Source of the DNA: Branchiostoma lanceolatum
Lineage: Eukaryota > Chordata > Leptocardii > Amphioxiformes > Branchiostomatidae
DNA length: 64,000 nucleotides
Direction of reading: 5' to 3'
Assembly: GCF_035083965.1 (NCBI RefSeq)
Contig: NC_089726.1
Location: forward strand, 17,241,501-17,305,500
Part shown: in pieces, positions 22,084-34,721 of the stretch
Position numbering within the stretch: position 1 is the stretch's first letter
How the letters are laid out: each line of letters opens with the position of its first letter
Program-made: the position numbers and the translations under genes
Notes under the pieces: model-generated
Told to the model about the DNA's origin: nothing
The model's input: the letters and a program-made list of their open reading frames with translations, nothing else
The model's database searches: none

Positions 22084-25000
22084 TCATGCCATAGTAGTGG
22101 CGAAGGTTCGATAATTGTTCCTGTTACTGTCTAGAAGTCCTGACTGCTCCGCTAGCACAGCCACAGGTAAGGGTTTCACTGTTCTGAACTCCTTTCTTCT
22201 CCAGCCATACACGATGCAGTTCAGAAAGCCCTGCAAGGGGGCAGTGCAAGCCTGTCCAGAGAACAAAAATCATAGTTGGTCATTGGTCATCGCAGGACAG
22301 GAGATTTAAGGCACGAGCCTGGGATGTGTCCAATTTTGCCAAGTACACTGTCATCCGTTTTCTTCTCAATGATTGCGATGGGCTCTTTGACTTGGTCTCA
22401 TATCGAAGTGAAGTTGACTAGCAAACAATATTGTATTTAAGCTAGTGATGTGTAAATTGCCATTACCAGTATGTATTTGTCTGTTCCTATCTGTTGTCTC
22501 TTTGATATCAGCTATGCTGCCTCGAGAGTCAGTGTAATGTATAGTGACATTTGCAAATAAATAAATAAATAAACTTATTCCATGATAAATTGTTGTTTGG
22601 TGAAAACTGCCTTGTACTTGTTTCTCAAACACTAACAGAATAATATGGACATAATTTTTCGATTCCCCTTCCCCAAGATCTTGCAATAATAACTAAACTC
22701 TGTCTTACCTGTATAATGTACAGAGCATAGTATTTCTTCATCTCAAAGCCATCACACAGGGACAGGATACCAAGAACTAGAGCTGCACAAGAGTGTCAAA
22801 AACATATTTTTATAATCAAAAGTACTACCAGATGAAGTGCATTCATTCATCTTATCATGCCTTGCATTGCATAAACATGCACTGACAGTTATAAAGAATG
22901 TTTAAAATATTATTATTTGAATCCATTGGTACAGGAATAGACCAATTCTATAGCCCTGCCAACTCCGTCAAAATGAAGAAATGCAAAATGCAAAACGTAA
23001 AAATGCAAATATTCGACAGACTTACAGCCACTCTCTCATTGGTCAAACTACTAATTGCCATTCTCTCATTGGTTGAACAGTTAATTGAGATGGACAGGCA
23101 GGGCTGGCCTAGTACATGCATGTAGAGAGGGCTAATGTCATGAAGTTGTAAGAAGGTGGTAGAGTTTACAATACTTACTTGGCAGCCAGCAAAAGCAGAA
23201 GACCAGCAGGTAGAGAACCGCTCTCCGTCTCACACTGCGCTCATCCTCGTACTCTCTCCTGCCTCGCATTCCTGACGGAAAAACAACCATTACTTAGCAA
23301 CAAGCTCTGGTCAACATTGGGCAAAAAAGTTTTGCCAAAAAAAATTTACCTTCATTATGAAATCTATGTTGTCATGAAGGATGAACAAAAGTAAACACAT
23401 AGAACATGGTATACCGAAATATAGATTCTTCATTGTTGTTCTTTCAAAACTTCTTCTTTGACTTTGGGAATTGACTTAAGCATTCAACGACATTAGTTTC
23501 TGTTTTCTGAAATCTATTTTTGCAATTTACAGCATGTATTTTAGCGTTTTGCAGCTGCTGCTTTTCATGATTTACAGTATGGCCGAAAATTGAATGAGGA
23601 AGTCATCCATGTAATCAAATCGACATGACCTAATATATCAGCTCCTTCAATTCAACAACTTTTATTGCATCAAAAGTCCAACACCTAATACATACTTATG
23701 TATGTATATAAAATGATATATTTCCTTGCTTTGAGCATTTTCTTACAGCATACAAACAATAACTTATCAATGTAGTTATAATAATCATGACCCAAAAATG
23801 TTTGTTAATCATCACAGGGCACCTCAGTGCTCATATAACATCTGCCAACAAAAAAGTGCTAATTGAATATACTCCATACCTGCTCTTCTATGTCTCAACT
23901 GGAAGGCAGATACAGCAAGCAGGTAAACAATCTGTAAAGACAGAAACAGAAGGTCAGAGTCACTCTCAGTCTGCATGTTTGATGTTAAAGTATCTCTCTG
24001 ATGATTTCAGGTATTAATTGTTTCATTGGACCTTGTTCTTTTAAACTTCAGCTTGGACACAATAGAACACTCTCATAGCTCTGCCTACCTCCATCAAAAT
24101 TTAAAAATGAAAATAAAGATATTGTTATAAATGAAAATATTTCAATGGACATGCAGTTGCTCTCTTATTGGCCAAACTGCTAATTATAATAATTGTGATT
24201 GACGTACAATCAGCATTGGTCTATTTGGGCTCACCAATCATGATCATAGATATTTAAATTGTCTCATACATTCTTAGTCGTTCAAACCATCAGTGACCTA
24301 CAGTATTGCATCAAACATAATGCATATGGATTAAAGATGCATAATTATGTAACAATAGACTTATAGACTTATACAAGGTAACTTCAGTATCTATTTTCGA
24401 GGCTGAACAACTTACTGTTGTAATCACAATGGTAAGGATGAGAAGTAGGATGAAGATTAACTTGGCTGATACATCGAGGTCTGTCATCCACTGCTGTCCC
24501 TCTGACGGAGCCTGTGTAGAACAGATGGTGTAAAATCATGGTCAGATAGATGCATGGTCTAGGCACTATCGGACATGTAGGTGGTAATCTACATGTTGTC
24601 ACAGAGAAACTCTGGAAAAATCAATTACTGTGAATGCAGAAATGTTCGCGGTGGTTTTATTTTTGCTGTGACATCTTCAGCGCAAACTTAAAACCACCAC
24701 AAAAGTTTTGCCACCTATGACTGCAGCCCTACTATTGTTTCAAACGCAAACTTAAAACCATCGTGAACACGCCATTTTCTCCCCACCGCAAAATTAAATC
24801 CCCGCAAAATTAAAGGCATTTACAGTATTAGAATCTCAAATTCCTAACAAAAGCACAGCACAGCAGCTGCATGTATTACTGGTGCTGTCCTTGGTGCTGA
24901 ACATGTTATGCATTAGAAAGTAGGTCCTAAAATAAGGACTATAAGGTGGCAATCTACATGTAGTGGTTTGAGTCATGCTCTGTAACTCTTAACAATTACA

Positions 25001-28000
25001 TTCTTGTAAGAGTACAAGTGAGCTGCTTCCTCTCATGCCCTGCTGCTTGAATATCTCAAGCAACTGCCCTGGCGTACTGGTTTGCAATCTGTTCATCTCC
25101 CTACATTTGCGTTGGCCAGTTGTCACCTACTAATTACGTCACCATGCACCTATTAGCATGGGGCAACGTGATTGGCTGGTACTTACCCTCCACCAACAGG
25201 AGGGGAAGTATCTGATTGGCTGATGGTTTTCCAGTGCTAACACACTGAGAAGCACGGATTGCAGGCTGGCACAACAGGGCTATTGCTTGACGTATATATA
25301 CAAGTGGCAGGCCTGGTATGAGAGGATGTGTGAAAGTATGTGTGGGTCCTTGGAGGGTGCACAAAGCCTATACATAGACAGAAAAGGCTACATGCCATAA
25401 GTTACTAGAACTCACCGGCATGCACTTATCATTCTTGAAATGGTACAGCGGCAAACATCTGGAGAAGAAAGTACATCATGAAATATGTGACATATTGTGA
25501 CATGTGAGTTAAGTTCATTTTTGCTCTAAATACATCAAACTATTTTCACAAAGAGAACTTCACCACAAGCTTACAATGTGCTATGAGTTCAGTCCTTTCT
25601 GTCTATATCACTCACTCACACATGAAATGCATCACATGATTTTTTCAGCTTCCCAGAAGTTTGTTTTCATATTTTGTTTCATTATCACATCAGATTCTAC
25701 ACAAATTAACTGTGTTCCCACCTTGTACAGCTGACTAGGGATGAGTTAGGTGAGGGGATGATGTCGAACATGGGTGGTTCTATACTGGTGGCGATGAGAA
25801 TGGTGGACTGCACAAGGAGAGGGCCCAGCCTGGGGAAACACAAGTGTTCAGCATGGTTTTATGTATTTATTGGTTTGGCTGTTAAACACGCACAGCCAGG
25901 GCTGCCCAACTAGCCTGTGGCTATTACAAAGGGCTAGCCCTGCTGAAAAAGACAAGAAATTACAATGGAATTTTGACAACGAGCTATAACAAATTCTAGG
26001 TCATGTAAAGAAAAACTATTGTATCTAAATGATCTAACGGGGGTTGCCCTAACTTATGACGGATTTTTTAGTGATCTTATTATGCATAAGTACCCCGTGT
26101 TTGTGTCCACTGACTATGCTAATAAGGAAGGCCGTGAGTTCGAGCGCGTAAAAAAATGTCATATGTTTGGGCACCCCCCGTTAATGTTGTGATGTTCAAC
26201 ATAGGTACAGCAATATCCTTATACAAAGTAAATGACTTCAGGCTATTTCAAATTTGCTTGGTTTGCTACAAACAAGAACAAAGAATGTTGGATCGCATGG
26301 AATAGTATAGACACAATACCGTAAATCTTGAAACGTTTGCGGTGGTTTTGTTTTTTCAGTTTCCAATACATAACATTTTCAGCACCACGGACAGCACAAG
26401 TAATACATGTAGCTGCTGTGCTTTTGTTTGGAATTTGAGATACCCTACCAGAAATGTTTCAACCACAAAGATAAAACACCGCAAAAATCTCCTTTTACAC
26501 CTATCGTGAAAGAAAACAACCCCGAAAGTAGAATTTGAATTTGCAGTTACTTTGGCCACAAGGACCTAGAGTCATCTAGGCCTGGCATTCTAGTCGGCAA
26601 CAAATCTTTTTACGTAAGATGACGGCAATATAGCACATTTTGTAAGCAATAAGGAAATACTTCATCTATACATGGTCCAGTCCAGCTCTAGTGGTTTGAT
26701 CTAAATTAGTCGTCATTTTGTCTATCACATCTATTACCATGTAATAGCAAACTTAAGTGCGAACATGAATGCTTGTGTACTTACCATGAGATGATGTAAA
26801 GCAGGTAGACTAAATTGAAGTTGCCTGTACCCTGTATGGAGAAACACAACAAACATTAGACAACATCAACACTGATTTGTTAACATTAATTATAACACCA
26901 TCTATTCAAATATTGAGATGGCTGACATCAGATTCTAACATGTAAGCAATTACAATAACACCTACTTCTTTAATCAACAAAATGAAACATGATTAGTTTT
27001 CAAAATTTCTTAAAACCAAGACTTTCAGGGACTGATTAGATATTTTCTAAATGTACTGTACATATGTAGCAAGAGGAAACACACACAATTAAAGCTACTA
27101 TAAATGCATCTACTTTTGCCATGATTCCATTTTGCAGTACCACAGAAAAGGAGATTTTTGCTATGTTTTGAATTTGGAGTTGAAACAATTCTGTAGTACA
27201 GTTTGTAATATGAGTTTGCAATGTAAGGAATTTGTGGTCGAGAGGTCACTGTAAAAACAAAACCACCACAAATATTTCAAGATCTACAGTTACTGTATAT
27301 CATTCAATGATCCTAGGACTTATCCTTCCTTTCACAAAAAAATTTATGGGCCTTCAGAGCTTTAAAAGATTTTTTTTCAGACCTGTTGAAACTTTTAAAA
27401 TCTTCTTCTGTCCAATCGAGCAAAAGATTGAACTTGAGTACTGACTACTGACCGGTTGTCTAGTGCTTGACCTGACGGCTCGGTCTCTCATTCTCAGGAA
27501 CACCTCCAGGGAGTAGGTGATGGTCAGCAGAAATGTCGTCACAAAGAAACTCTGAAAAAATGAACCAGAATCTTGAATTCCAAACAAAACAGAAACAGCA
27601 GTGTTGTTACTGGTACTGTCCTTGGTGCTGAACATGTTATGCATTGGAAAGTAGGTCCTGAAATAAGGACTTATCATGTCTCAGTGAAGAAGACACAAAT
27701 GGCCAGGTAGCTGAACATGGGGGGGGGGGATTAACCTTTAGCACACTGATCTAACCATTTGGCTACCAGTTCCCTATTGGCAGCAGGGAGAAGGTTAAGT
27801 AGGGCCCTTTACAAGTGCCTGTGTTTTCACAACAATCAAAGACAAATTCACCCCAATCTGCTAAAAATAAACTTACAACAGGCAAAAACATACTAGATTC
27901 TATTGGAAAGTTTCTAAATACATCCTTCTCCTTTAAGATTTACTTGACATATGCATAATAGAAAGGCAGTCTGTACTTACAGATGCAAATGCGGAGAAGT

Positions 28001-31000
28001 AGTGACAGTACTGCTCGTAAATCTCCATGGTAGCGTAAGAGAGGTTAAAAACGATGACCCCTATTAACAGGAACAGCGATGCCAGCAGGTCCGCACAGGA
28101 CAGGTGGAACAGTGGATGGACCTGTGGAAATACAGCAACATTAAAGGAAACCCAAGCAATATTAGAGCCTGAAAATCATATCTATACATGATTAGTTCAA
28201 ACAGCACTATCACAATGTATAGCGTCGTCCATCATGCAAAAATATGACGTTGTTGTGACGTGAGAACTCTTTTTTTAAGAAGTTTTTTATTTGAATAGTT
28301 GAGATTAGGCGATAGGATATATTATGTAAGGACATTTGCCAAGTCACTGGGAGTTCAACTACCTCAGAAGAGAGACCTTGACTTTGTGTGCTTGTCTTCT
28401 ATTGGTCTATCCTTGTTTACTTTAAGTACAACTACTTAAGAGAGGTCATTGACGCTTTGCACTTGTCTTTCAACGTCTTTCCAACAAATGAGGAATAAAA
28501 CTGTAAAAATTTTGTCATGTGTTTTGTTTTCATGCTACTGTAGGAATTATGTTAGATAATACTGCCCTAGATATCAACTTTCCTCAGCACAAGGGTTTTC
28601 ATGCAACACATGGTTTTCACGGGGGCAACGACCTTTGGACATACGGAGTGCAACAACCCCATATGTAACTGACCTCGAATACCCGTTCCGCTAAGTGTGT
28701 CTTACTAGTAGTTAAGTTCAACAACCAGAAATGCACTTTGGCCTATTTTGGCCAGAAACTTTTCGTTTTAGCTACCTATTTCTAATAGTTTGCTGTTTGT
28801 GAATCTCTATTTCTTAACTTTCTATTGTCTGTTTTGGCACCCGACCACTGCACGTTTCCCCAAGGCTAATATTTAATCAACAGTGTAGATATAGGACACA
28901 CATGTCTGGTCATGATGTCACTGTATAAAAAAGCATGGAAAAACTTTGTCTCTGATTCTGGTGTTGAAATGAATGGCTGATAGTGCCAGAGCTTGCAGAA
29001 ATCCTCATTTTAGAGAGGCCGCTGCTGGCTTGGATGCTGCTGTCAATCTATTTTGGTTGTTGAGGGGAGGCTTAAAGCCCCTTTGGGACTGAAAAAAAGT
29101 GGTTGTTGGATGGGGAAGACAGTTGGTTGCTTGGGAGAGGGTCATAACTATGTAAAAATGGACGGGACTGTTTCAATGTGTCCTCTGACGGCAGGTGGTT
29201 GCCTTCCCTATGTGGTTGCCCCGCCAGGTTTGACTGTACCTATTTCTTAACTTTCTATTGTCTTGTGCTGGCAACTGACCACTGCACGCTTCACCAAGGC
29301 TAATATTTAATCAACCGTGTAGATATAGGACACACATGTCTGGTCACGGTATACAAAGGCATGGGAAAACTTTGTGCTGATTTGATAGATGTTCAAGGCA
29401 GACCTTACCTCTGGCTGGCACACCTTTCTCTTGCAGCAGGAATATATTATGATGGAGCTAGCACCAACAATACTGCAAGGGAGAAAACATTACGGCAATC
29501 AGTATTCAAAATGAAAGGAAAGGAAAGGGATCTCGAACCAGTTTAGCTCAAATGTACTCAATGAACAGATGAGCTACTCTTCCACTGGTCGTGACAGAGA
29601 AGACGCTATATACAGTATTTACAGGTTCAATGTACCGGGGAAATTCCACTAGCTCTTTTCGACAAGCACAATGAAAAGTGGACCACGGCTTAACGTCCCG
29701 TCCTAAGGACTGCGATCTTTAACGGTAGCGTGCAAGTCGGGTGAGCGACACAGCCGGGATCGAACCCGGGGCTTCTAGTTCCAGAGGCAAGATCGCTAAC
29801 CATTGCATTGCAAAATCTACACAAGAAAAGTACAACAAACAGGTTCCTACAGACCTCCTATATAATGTTTAGTGTCTATGTGTAATGATATCTTATATAC
29901 TTCAGATAGCATCAACAGACCTCAGAATGCAAATCTACTTATGGATAGTTAACTATGTTAATGCAATACAGGAGAATTAGTTAGATTTCTGAAAACATTT
30001 TTGCTGGGGGCTCAAACTCCAACTCAAGTTACATAAACTGTGCATTCATCATTTCATCCAAGACAGCCATTACATGTAGCCTCCTTTAACTCAAAAGAAA
30101 TCTTTTGTTAAATGAAGAAACTACAGAGGTGTTGTAACTTAGTTGGGTTCTAGCTTTTTGCACAAAGCGTTTGTACCTGCAACTTTATCGGAAGTTGCTA
30201 CGTCATCCCTGATCTAGGGTGAATGACCATGGCTTTCAGTGGAATAGGTGAGGTGAGGTTGGGTGAGGTTACCTATGGTCACTGATCAAAGTCTAGTCTT
30301 TATGATAACATTGTACTTGGCTTTCCAGTAAACATTTTAAATGAAAAACAACATTTTTTTCTACCACAATAGTGACTATAGTATGTTTCAGTCATTATCT
30401 ACTGGTTATACTTATAGGTGATAGATAGTGTCTGTCAAATCAAGAATTTATTGGTAACATTATAACAAAATTCTCCTTCTATACTGTATGAAGTATTATT
30501 TTATTCACACTGTTGTATGCGAAGAGTGAGTGACTGCTGTGGCCAGTGAGTGACCCACGTTTGACCACATGTGCGCTTTTCATTGTCCTGATTACAATTT
30601 TGTTTGTCTGAGACAAAGTCTGACCAGAACGCAAACATAAAGCAAGGACGTTTCTCCATACAGAATAGGAGGAAAGATTGTAATGTTGTCTGACTGCTAC
30701 ACGGTTTGCTAAAGCTAAAATACTGTAGAAAGTTACAATCAAAATTTACCAACTTTACTGTTGTTTAAAGAAAAAAAAGGAAAATAAAAATAACGAGGAT
30801 CATGCTCATTTACAGAGTATTTTCAGCTGTCAGTAGGATGGATTTTTTAGAAAAATTTGCAATATGCACTCCTGATCTTTCCTCCCTTTAAGTTTGTTTG
30901 GCACCATTAAATAGCAGGTGTCCCAGAGCGTGTGGTATTGGCCATATAGGTGAAGGTTGCGTGGCCCAGACTGTCAATCTCATATGGGACCGTTTAGCCA

Positions 31001-33996
31001 TGCAAATCAGGATTTTACCATAGTTAAAATTGACAAATATATCATAAAGGTTACCCAACAGCAAACTGTTTGTTTCAAAGTAAGCTGACCAATCATGACT
31101 ACTTTTACAAAGGGTCCCAAAAGACCAAAAAATCTCTGCATTGAAAGGTTGCAAACTTGTGTAATCAAATATCTGAAACATTTCTTAACAAAATTGCAAT
31201 AATATTACTACATATATTGATACTTAAGTTATATGGCAGCTTCCTAAGAAAATGATCCTAATAACAAGAAATAACCCAGAGAGCCGAGATTATGAAGAGC
31301 CCAAATAAAGAAATAAAGAAGATTCTCAATTCAGACTCATAAGATAAGGTATTTCAAGGCTCACCTGAGACTGGTGGTTGCCATGTCGATGTAGGTGATT
31401 GTCTGCATCTGATAGGGAGGAAAGGAAACATCCTGTCAGCTGTGTAATGAACATTCCATCTCTACAGCTGCTGATCACCTGATCTACGTTCACTACTGGT
31501 GTGCAGCAGTTAACTAGCCAACTCTTTAAGTCTTTTGTTGTTTTTCTTACACATGCGCATTGTTTTTTTTGCCTGACAAGTAAACCGCCTTTAGGCGTAA
31601 CAAACCCGTTTCATACAGTAGATACATTAGCTGCATAAGACCAGTCTTGTCTTATGCATAATATTTGATCCACTCACATCGGGAAGGACTCCTTCTCAAT
31701 TTGATATTTAAGTGTGGAGGGATCATTGACACGCTCGAGGTACTAAGTATGGATCGAGAGAACGCCCCTAACTGAAACTAGGCTACTTAACTAGTAGGTA
31801 CTCATTTCCACCTGAGTCAATTGAGGAAATACCTGGTATAAAGTGCCTTTCCCAAGTGCTTTTCTCAAAGAACCTTTAGATTGTACAGTACCACAAGACC
31901 ACATTTTCTTTTATATATTTTATGGACGTGTTGCTGTACCATTCAACATGCTTCATGGTATAAAGTTAGACTGATTTTCTCAAAATCTTGAGTTGTCCTT
32001 TTTTACACGTGTGTGTCTGCCAACGAACATGTGCCATTCTTAAGCCAACTTTCCCATGCTATTTTTATAACAGAAATAGCCACACTGAGGGATAACTTAC
32101 ATTAAGGCGTTAGTAAACTAACAAAGTTGAAAAAGCCACACACAATACATTATACTGTGATTTCACATATCTTATAGTCTCCTATTTGATCCAATGCTAA
32201 AACAAGGTGCTTTTAGCGGCTTCTTTATAGAAGTTTGTAGGCTCATTTGGTGGTCTTGATTGCCCTAACATACTTAGAGATGTCATAGCCAGGATCTATA
32301 TTTGGGTATGAAAACAGGATTACTGTCAGGGGATTGAGCCCTGTGAGAGGAAGTTATCAAACTCTGTTCTAATTCAACTGTTACTAAATTTACATTTAAG
32401 GCATTTCAACAATTCCAATTGCGACATTTCATGTTAAGAAACATTTGACTGAACTTTTTGTGGAAGGGGTACAAATGTAACTTAGAAAGTTGCAAACAAG
32501 CCGTATTGGTTCTCCTTTTCACAAAGATATGTTAGATGTGTAATCATTGTAAAAAGGAACCAATTCTATCGATTTTTCTGTAGTGCTGTCATGAAAATAT
32601 TGACTGATTTGCTGCACACATAAATTAAGAAGAATCCAGAACATCAATCTATTATGATCAAAGGGTAAAAAAAGGTTCATTGATGAAAAACATCAGCTAG
32701 CTTATTGATTGTAAAAGCTGAAACTTTCGCAGTTCTAAATATGATTTACAAATAAGCAGTAATATCATAAATATGTCACTGTGAAAAGGAGAACAAATTC
32801 TGTTGATTCTTTTGTAGCGCCCTCATGCCAATATTGGCTACTAATTTGCTGCACACGCATATTCAAAAGAATCCAGAACATGAATTTATCGACTAATTGC
32901 TGAACACTAATAATGTTTTATCTTAAATACTGAAAATTTGACAAATTCTTTTTATCATCTGTGAATTGCATGGTTTTACGCCAAAAAAAAATCCCGAACA
33001 GTTGCTTTATTTGCAATGCTTTTATGACTTTGAATTACATATTTCAGGTAAAGATTACCAAAAGGTATGATGTTTCTAGCAATATGTTGAGGCTGCCTTT
33101 TCAGAAAAATTGTTTAGAAATTTAAAAAAAAAATGAGTCAAAGCTTGAGAAGAATATGGCAAGATGACTTGCAATCTGAAAAACATTATGACATCCCGAA
33201 GTAAGATTCGTTGAAACCCAATGGAAACTCTGAGAATGATCGGGTACATTTTTAGTCATCGCACCTGTTAGTGGCAGGTGCGCCATAATCTATAACTATC
33301 CTTGAAACGCTTTCTTTGAATGTCAACGGTTAAGAAAAGAAAAGAAGAATTGTATTTTACAACCACACTGACCCAGCACATTTACTTAGTGAAACGGCTG
33401 TCCACATTGCATGGTGATAAATTGTCAGCTATTGTTGCTCAAGTGACATTGTTTCATTGTTACACGAGCAACCCGCCATGTTAGGTGATGCACACCTGCC
33501 TCAAAATTTCAGCTGCAGGGAAAATGGTGTAATTTTCAATCACGCAGCACATTAAGCTTACAACACCTGATTGAACTGTTACCTAAATAATATTTATTTT
33601 TTACAATCTATTTATTGGTTTCGCATGAACATGTTGTCACATGAACAGCTAGGGTTGCCCAACTAAAGAATGGCTATCTTTAAAGGCTATAAACCTTTGG
33701 AAAAAACAAAACAATCAATGCATTACACACACACAATCAATAAGGATACTAGGTTAGAAAATAATATGAATAGTTTTCAAAAAACAATTCACATATTAAT
33801 TGTGCAATAGGGTTATGAATAAGATGGGCTGCTGGCATTGGTGGTCCACACCCACTATCCTAATTCAATCCGTAATATCACATCCAACAATCCATTTCTA
33901 ACGTTACCATTAAATCACATAAATAATTCTTACCTGTTCTGGTTGCAATAAAGTTGTCACGTTGGATGATGCGTTGCTGTCATTGACAAGCGCCAT
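22084..33996 (-). CDS. TMEM116: Seven-transmembrane GPCR-like protein, probably TMEM116; 13 exons, complete
   Basis: Coding exons (minus strand, 5' to 3'): 33934-33996, 31365-31408, 29409-29472, 27981-28121, 27453-27551, 26785-26831, 25722-25829, 25416-25458, 24416-24511, 23880-23931, 23179-23271, 22709-22782, 22084-22251. All junctions are GT/AG and in phase, giving 363 residues. The short N-terminus has three N-glycosylation sequons (N5, N8, N12). Helices lie at about 27-48, 62-84, 97-120, 143-168, 217-241, 270-290 and 302-325. TM2 has LSCADLLAS. A Cys before TM3 (96) and Cys in the second outer loop (187, 190, 201) could form the usual disulphide. TM6 has CWLP (280-283), like class A receptors, but no DRY motif follows TM3. 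TM7 reads APLQGFLNCIVYGW, which I associate with TMEM116 and cAMP-receptor-like proteins. The 7TM call is firm; the gene name is less so. Ligand unknown. Confidence 0.85.
22928..23110. mobile_element. MITE copy (CTATAGCCC...CTCTCATTGG family)
   Basis: One of at least five copies (also about 24053-24240, 36858-37015, 47785-47930 and 48698-48868). All share a TATAGCCCTGCC-like left end, GTCAAAAT, ATGCAAATATT and one or two CTCTCATTGGTC blocks, and end with a GATTGGTCTATT-like right end. In this copy the CTCTCATTGG block is duplicated. Confidence 0.65.
24589..24955. repeat. Copy of the TMEM116 exon-5 acceptor region, split by a MITE
   Basis: 24598-24625 and 24828-24950 together match 27535-27668 (GTCACARAGAAACTCTG, then AGAATCT, AATTCC, then TGTCCTTGGTGCTGAACATG). 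The match covers the first bases of exon 5, its acceptor and about 100 bp of intron 4. A MITE with TACTGTGAATGCA / GCATTTACAGTA ends fills 24626-24827. An inverted, diverged relative of the intron part lies at 26345-26440. Confidence 0.6.
26317..26547. mobile_element. MITE, GTAAATCTTGAAA-ended family
   Basis: Starts TACCGTAAATCTTGAAACG with a GCGGTGGTTTTGTTTT block and ends AATTTGCAGTTA. It lies in TMEM116 intron 6. Similar, often decayed, copies lie at about 45958-46170, 50088-50289, 55287-55513, 57716-57931 and 62440-62651. Confidence 0.55.
28143..28270. mobile_element. One end of a TTAAAGG MITE
   Basis: The left end ATTAAAGGAAACCCAAGC, then AATATTAGAGCC, matches 46218 onward and the ends of 2614-2951. 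The body continues to TTGTTGTGACGTGAGAACTC, then stops matching. The copy is 3'-truncated and lies in intron 3 of the TMEM116-like gene. Confidence 0.6.
28801..29380. repeat. Direct repeat of ~145 bp flanking a 280-bp spacer
   Basis: 28805-28957 and 29240-29380 are diverged direct copies (TTTCTTAACTTTCTATTGTC, then AAGGCTAATATTTAATCAAC, then AGATATAGGACACACATG). The second copy ends about 30 bp before the donor of TMEM116 exon 3. Confidence 0.75.
29520..29815 (-). mobile_element. tRNA-derived SINE, reverse copy
   Basis: Same family as 43325-43690. On the minus strand it has a B box CCGGGTTCGATCCC (about 29756-29769) and an A-box region AATGGTTAGCGATC, then a body with AGGACGGGACGTTAAGCCG. 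It inserted in intron 2 of the TMEM116-like gene. Confidence 0.8.
29816..31364 (-). other. Intron 2 of the TMEM116-like gene
   Basis: AT-rich; no exon and no clear repeat boundary seen between the SINE and exon 2. Confidence 0.5.
31409..33933 (-). other. Intron 1 of the TMEM116-like gene, with a duplicated ~105-bp segment
   Basis: 32551-32655 and 32783-32888 are direct copies (ATTCTATCGATT / ATTCTGTTGATT, TTTGCTGCACAC, AGAATCCAGAACAT). 31581-31610 (ACCGCC, TTTAGGCGTAACA) resembles the LINE 3' tail at 737-785. No exon seen. Confidence 0.5.
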
Positions 33997-34721
33997 GATT
34001 GTTCGCATAAAGAGATATCTTTACACAACAGCCGAAAAATTCGTCCTCTGTGCGCAGACGGGTTGTTGAAAGTCAGCTCCCGGCGGCTCGCGTCAGGTTG
34101 TCGGCCCAGGATCGATAGAAGCCCCGCTGATCTAACGATCCGTCATCTCCCACGGGACCGGCTTAAAAACCGAAAGATCGCGATTGAGAAGGGAAACAAC
34201 CTTACTTTATACGAAACAGACACCGATCATGTCCAGCACAACTGCTGTCATGCCATGTCATGAGCGACTGTGCAACACTGGCATGCTCATTATAAATGCA
34301 CATTGTATATGCGATAAGACCCGAGAAAAGTAGGACAAGTGGGCCTGGCACGTAACAGCACAACGTGAATCGATCCGGGCTTATTTACATTGCTGCGGTC
34401 GTTGACCTATTTACCTTTGACCTTACAAAATGTTCATAAATGTTAAAGATGAATAAAAACAAGATACTATATAATTGAAATTTTATGATGTCGCTTTTAT
34501 TTTTTCCTACTAACGAATAATACCTTCAAGTCTATTAATTTAGTAATCTGTATGAAAAAAAGAGCTCCCATCGTGCATTGCAGTATTTACCACGGTAACG
34601 CCACGCCCCTCATCACCATAGCAACGCAAGTAAACCGGGAAGTGATCAGTGCAAAGAGAGAGGTTGCCCTTCATTCAGTGTGCGTGTGTTTCTGCCTTCT
34701 CTGTGTATTCCTGCGCTAACG
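33997..34721. promoter_or_regulatory. Bidirectional promoter between the TMEM116-like and PIERCE genes
   Basis: 725 bp separate the two start codons, with the genes transcribed away from each other. The PIERCE side holds the two X-box-like sites listed separately and a CCACGCCCC box (about 34600-34608). No TATA box is obvious for either gene. Confidence 0.65.
34586..34625 (+). promoter_or_regulatory. Two RFX X-box-like sites
   Basis: TTTACC-AC-GGTAAC (34586-34599) and ATCACC-AT-AGCAAC (34612-34625) each match the imperfect inverted X-box pattern GTNRCC / RGYAAC except at the first base. They lie about 100-135 bp upstream of the ATG of a ciliary gene, the usual place for RFX sites. Function is inferred. 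Confidence 0.6.

Noticed and set aside
34680-34721. N-terminal extension of PIERCE from a GTG
   Set aside because: Would need a non-ATG start; the ATG at 34722 has a good context and gives the family length.
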